From NCBI GenBank assembly GCA_900754475.1, contig CAAECY010000111.1:1-10300 (forward strand): 10,300 nt of DNA. The letters are read 5' to 3'. Positions within the stretch are counted from its first letter, which is position 1. Every line of letters begins with the position of its first letter. The DNA is from an uncultured Sutterella sp. (lineage in GTDB: Bacteria > Pseudomonadota > Gammaproteobacteria > Burkholderiales > Burkholderiaceae_F). Positions 7,517 through 10,300 of the stretch are shown one piece after another. Made by a program: the position numbers and the translations under genes. Below the pieces are notes generated by a model. That model was not told the origin of the DNA, searched no databases, and was given only the letters and a program-made list of their open reading frames with translations.

Positions 7517-7565
7517 AGGGTTTCTCCGCGCGTCTCATGGACGACGCGCATTGAGAGAGGAAGGA

Positions 7566-8984
7566 TTACTTCTTCGCGGCATCCTGCTGCTTGGCGAAGA
7601 TGTAGGCCTGCTGGCCGGCGATGCGACCGAAGGTCACGATGTCGGCCTGGGCGTTGCCGCCGAGGCGGTTGCCGCCGTGCACGCCGCCCGTGATTTCACC
7701 CGCGGCGAAGAGGCCCGGGATGATCTGGCCCTTGGTGCTGTAGACCTGGGTCTTCGAGTCGATCTTGATACCGCCCATCGTGTGGTGGACGGCCGGGGTC
7801 ACGAGGATCGCGTAGAAGGGACCCTTGTCGAGGTCGCGCGGCATGTCGGCGCGGCCGAAGGCGTCCTTCGAAGCGGCCTTGCCCTTCTTCCAGTCTTCCA
7901 TCGTGGCCTTGAGCGTGGCGGCGTCGACGCCCATCTTGCCGGCGACTTCGTCAAGCGTTTCGCCCGAGAGGCAGTACGACTGCTTGATGTAGCCGTTCGT
8001 CGCCTTGAGGGACTTCTGCATGTCGGAGTCGAAGAAGAGGTAGGCCACGCCGTCCTTCTGCTTGAGGATGGCGGCGGAGACCGCGTCGCGCGTGTCGAGT
8101 TCGTTGAAGAAGCGCTTGCCGTCCTTGTTGATGAGGACCGCACCGTTGCCGCGAACAGCTTCGGTGATCATTTCGCCGACCTTCGGAACGACGGTCGGGT
8201 GGGTCTGGATTTCTTCCATCTGGATGAGGGCGGCACCGGCGTCCTTCGCCATCTTGATGCCGTCGCCCGTGGCGCCCGGATGGTTCGTCGTGGCAAAGCC
8301 CTTCAGACGGGGCACGTAGGAGGCGACGAGGTCGTTGTTCGCACCGAAGCCGCCCGCGGCGTTGACGACGGCCTTCGACTTGACGGTGTATTCGCCGTCC
8401 TTGCCCTTCACCTTGACGCCGATCACCTTGCCCGACTTGTCCTTCAGGATTTCGGTCGCCTGGGTGTTCGTGCGGATGTCGATGTTGCGGGCCTTGGCGG
8501 CCGTGTAGAGGGTGCGGATCACTTCGGGACCGACGAGAGCGCCGCCCGTGGGACGGTGCGTGCGGGCCTGCGAAGCGCCGGCCATGAGGCCCACGTCGCG
8601 CAGGTCGCCGCCGAGGGCGAGGAGCCATTCAACGGACGAAGCGGACTTTTCGCAGAGCGTGCGGACGAGTTCGGGGTCGTTCTTCCAGTGGCCGCCCTTC
8701 ATCGTGTCGTAGTACATGATTTCGACGGAGTCCTTCGTGCCCTTGGCGGCCTGAAGGGCCGTACCCGTGGCGTTGAGACCGCCGGCGGCGCGGATCGTGT
8801 TACCGCCCACCATGGCCATCTTTTCGAGCACGACGACCTTGGCGCCGAGGTCGTTGGCCTGGACGGCGGCGGAAAGGCCGGCACCGCCCGCACCGATAAC
8901 GGCGACGTCGACCGTGATGTCTTCGGCGGCGTTGGCAAGGCCGAAGCAGGAGGCGACGGCGGCAGCAACAAGAATCTTCTTCAT
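7566..8984 (-). CDS. Periplasmic FAD-dependent fumarate reductase/flavocytochrome c family flavoprotein
   Basis: The 472-residue protein begins with a Sec signal peptide (cleavage after ANA, residue 19). The FAD-binding Rossmann motif is VAVIGAGGAGLSAAV (27-41), with the ribose-binding Glu54 in VVLEK. Catalytic-site residues of Shewanella fumarate reductase Fcc3 have counterparts with matching spacing: His262 (THPT), Thr274-Glu275 (ITEAVRGN), Arg299 (DTRD, the likely proton donor), His401 (VHHTMGG) and Arg440 (GGNRLGGN). This favours fumarate or a similar small unsaturated dicarboxylate as substrate and a role in anaerobic respiration. Unlike Fcc3 there is no CxxCH haem domain, so electrons must come from a separate periplasmic cytochrome or membrane quinol dehydrogenase; none is encoded beside it. 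The start ATG at 8984 is supported by GAGGAA 7 bases upstream. It is transcribed alone, with its own terminator. Urocanate-, methacrylate- or cinnamate-type acceptors remain possible. Confidence 0.93.
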   Translation of the reverse strand: MKKILVAAAVASCFGLANAAEDITVDVAVIGAGGAGLSAAVQANDLGAKVVVLEKMAMVGGNTIRAAGGLNATGTALQAAKGTKDSVEIMYYDTMKGGHWKNDPELVRTLCEKSASSVEWLLALGGDLRDVGLMAGASQARTHRPTGGALVGPEVIRTLYTAAKARNIDIRTNTQATEILKDKSGKVIGVKVKGKDGEYTVKSKAVVNAAGGFGANNDLVASYVPRLKGFATTNHPGATGDGIKMAKDAGAALIQMEEIQTHPTVVPKVGEMITEAVRGNGAVLINKDGKRFFNELDTRDAVSAAILKQKDGVAYLFFDSDMQKSLKATNGYIKQSYCLSGETLDEVAGKMGVDAATLKATMEDWKKGKAASKDAFGRADMPRDLDKGPFYAILVTPAVHHTMGGIKIDSKTQVYSTKGQIIPGLFAAGEITGGVHGGNRLGGNAQADIVTFGRIAGQQAYIFAKQQDAAKK

Positions 8985-9378
8985 TGTGATTTTCCTCGAA
9001 AGTTTTTTCTGAAGCGGTCCGCCCGTAAGGTGGTCCCGGACCGCAGAAGCGGTCTGAGCTGCTTCGTTAGGTAGGAATGCTACGGGAATCGAAATGTAAA
9101 GACGGCCGAATTTCTTTGAAGCAGCTCAAAAGTACGGGCGATAGCTCGTCGAAAGGAGGTAGATTTCACGGGCGGAAATCCTTATGGCTCTGAAAACTAC
9201 CCTTTTCGAGTGATAGTGGAAACCCTTGTATAGGGCTCGGGGGAAGTAGCGCCGCGTCCGATTTTCGGGCGGTTCGGACGGTAGAATTTCGGTTTCCGGC
9301 TTCTTTTCGTCGTTTCCTGCCGGTCGGTCTTTTTCCGATAGGTTTTGGGTACGACTTCGATACGTTTTGCTTCGCCAC
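8985..9378. other. Divergent intergenic region between the flavoprotein and dprA-like genes
   Basis: This 394-base gap is more AT-rich than the genes beside it. Minus-strand promoter elements for the flavoprotein may include TTTACA (complement of 9095-9100) as a -35, but the matching -10 is poor. A perfect Shine-Dalgarno match, AAAGGAGGT, lies at 9152-9160 with no start codon at normal distance; the nearest ATG (9184) opens only nine codons (MALKTTLFE). No clear promoter or ribosome-binding site for the dprA-like gene is seen. Confidence 0.5.
9014..9054 (-). promoter_or_regulatory. Mutually exclusive hairpins in the flavoprotein leader
   Basis: In the mRNA leader, the segment 9044-9037 can pair either with the preceding GACCGC (9054-9049; 6 bp, 4-base loop) or with the following CGGACCGC (9021-9014; 8 bp, 15-base loop). 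Both pairings use the same central strand, so they exclude each other. The distal arm ends about 16 bases before the GAGGAA ribosome-binding site, and no T run follows either hairpin, so if it regulates, translation or RNA stability is more likely than termination. The role is inferred from base pairing only. Confidence 0.35.
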
Positions 9379-10260
9379 ATGTCGCCCGCCGCTTTCGACC
9401 CCTCCGCGCCCGCCCCTTCGCTTCCCACGGATTCCGTCGACGCCGAATCTTTCCGTGCATCTCGTGCCTTTCGTCGTCTTTACGAGCGCGAAGCCGTGCT
9501 CGCGCCCGGCCTCACGCCCGAAGCGCTTCGGAAGCTCCTTCCCGAAGACGTGCGGATTCTTGCGCGCGACGACGCGGACTACCCGAGTGCCTTCGCGCTT
9601 TTGAAGGACGCCCCCGAGGTGCTTGTTTGCGAAGGCGATCCGACGCTTCTCGAATGCGAAGCGACCGTTTCGATCGTGGGGTCGAGAAACGCCTCCGCGG
9701 TCCGCACCGCGAGCACTTTTGAAGTGGCTCGGGCCCTCGCGGAACGGGGCTTTACCGTCGTTTCGGGTTTGGCGGCAGGCATTGACCGCGCCGCGCACGA
9801 AGGGGCGCTCGCCGCCCGTCGTCCGTCGGGGGCCGTCGGGCGAACGGCGGCCGTACTCGGCACGCCCCTGGCAGCGCCCTGGCCCGAAGAAAATGCGGAG
9901 CTCGCGCGTCGCATCGCCCGCGAGGGCGTGCTTCTTTCGGAAGCGCCCCAGGCGGCGGGACTCTCGTTCACGCCCGAAGCGCGTACGGCGAGCCTTCACG
10001 CCCGAAACCGCCTGGTGGCGGCCCTCGGTCGGGGGACGCTCGTCATGGCGGCCGAAAGCGGCTCGAGTACGCTCATCGAAGCGCGTGCGGCGCTTGCCCT
10101 CGGGAAGAACGTTCTCATCTGGCACGAAGCGGCCGGGGATTCGGGTGCGCGGGAGCTCTTGGCCGAATACCGCGAGAGCCCCGAACGCGTGCGGGTGGTC
10201 GCATCCGCCGACGAGGTCGCCGAACTGCTTTCCCCCTGGCAGGAAGTGTGGTGGCTTTGA
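9379..10260 (+). CDS. dprA: Short, divergent DprA/Smf-like DNA-processing protein
   Basis: The 293-residue protein shows the DprA Rossmann fold in order: a YPSAFALLKDAPEVLVCEGD segment (68-87), VSIVGSRN (97-104), FTVVSGLAAGIDRAAHEGAL (125-144), AAVLG (157-161), GVLLSEAP (183-190), ARNRLVAALGRGTLVMAAES (208-227), and an ADEVAELL end (277-284). DprA binds single-stranded DNA entering during transformation and loads RecA. This copy is unusual. It is shorter than typical DprA (about 360-400 residues), lacks the C-terminal winged-helix domain, has a short low-complexity N-terminus instead of a SAM-like domain, and replaces the usual SGSLxTA loop with SGSSTLIEA. It could be the only DprA of a streamlined lineage or a paralogue. 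The start is uncertain: ATG at 9379 is preferred over TTG at 9367, but neither has a clear ribosome-binding site. It faces away from the flavoprotein gene, and no partner is visible before the edge. Confidence 0.82.
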   Translation: MSPAAFDPSAPAPSLPTDSVDAESFRASRAFRRLYEREAVLAPGLTPEALRKLLPEDVRILARDDADYPSAFALLKDAPEVLVCEGDPTLLECEATVSIVGSRNASAVRTASTFEVARALAERGFTVVSGLAAGIDRAAHEGALAARRPSGAVGRTAAVLGTPLAAPWPEENAELARRIAREGVLLSEAPQAAGLSFTPEARTASLHARNRLVAALGRGTLVMAAESGSSTLIEARAALALGKNVLIWHEAAGDSGARELLAEYRESPERVRVVASADEVAELLSPWQEVWWL

Positions 10261-10270
10261 GGCGCACCTC

Positions 10271-10300
10271 ATCCGAATCCATCCGAATCCGTCCGAATCC
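10271..10300. repeat. Three 10-bp direct repeats at the right edge
   Basis: ATCCGAATCC occurs at 10271-10280 and 10281-10290, then GTCCGAATCC at 10291-10300, one mismatch in three units. The run starts 10 bases after the dprA-like stop codon and continues to the window edge, so its full length is unknown. Confidence 0.85.

Noticed and set aside
7479..9074. A 531-codon plus-strand frame opposite the flavoprotein gene
   Set aside because: It is the antisense of a protein with FAD-binding and catalytic motifs, its translation has no recognisable fold, and it reads through the terminator and leader.

Overview
The window reads as chromosome of a GC-rich Gram-negative bacterium. The best fit is a betaproteobacterium of the Sutterellaceae/Burkholderiales type. 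This rests on the yciB (septation protein A) plus parvulin gene pair, a Sec-exported haem-less flavoprotein of the fumarate reductase/flavocytochrome c family, and codons ending mostly in G or C. The taxonomic call is inference, since no rRNA or other marker gene is present.

Layout, left to right. (1) 1-429: the 3' end of an AT-richer gene resembling the C-terminal part of alkyl/aryl-sulfatases, running off the left edge. (2) 531-1990, minus strand: a dead IS1634/IS4-type DDE transposase broken by at least six frameshifts. Together with (1) this looks like a decayed, possibly acquired segment. (3) 2084-3668, minus strand: yciB followed by a periplasmic parvulin-type peptidyl-prolyl isomerase, closed by a clear intrinsic terminator. 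(4) 3669-4099: a divergent intergenic region with several inverted repeats. (5) 4100-6847, plus strand: a two-unit M16 zinc metallopeptidase with an export signal. (6) 6848-7565: a 718-base convergent gap. Each flanking gene ends in a plain hairpin followed by an intrinsic terminator, and between them lies a non-coding tandem array of a 145-146 bp unit, three full copies and a partial fourth. (7) 7566-8984, minus strand: a periplasmic FAD fumarate-reductase-like protein. (8) 8985-9378: a divergent gap with a self-complementary leader. (9) 9379-10260, plus strand: a short, divergent DprA-like Rossmann protein, followed by three 10-bp direct repeats at the right edge.

The intact genes point to cell-envelope work: protein folding and degradation in the periplasm, envelope/septation integrity, and periplasmic electron transfer to an organic acceptor. 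DprA stands apart, as a DNA-handling protein for transformation or recombination. I see no gene cluster that looks like a new multi-gene system. The least explained item is the 145-bp tandem array at 6966-7440. Next come the divergent DprA-like gene and the haem-less flavoprotein without an adjacent redox partner.
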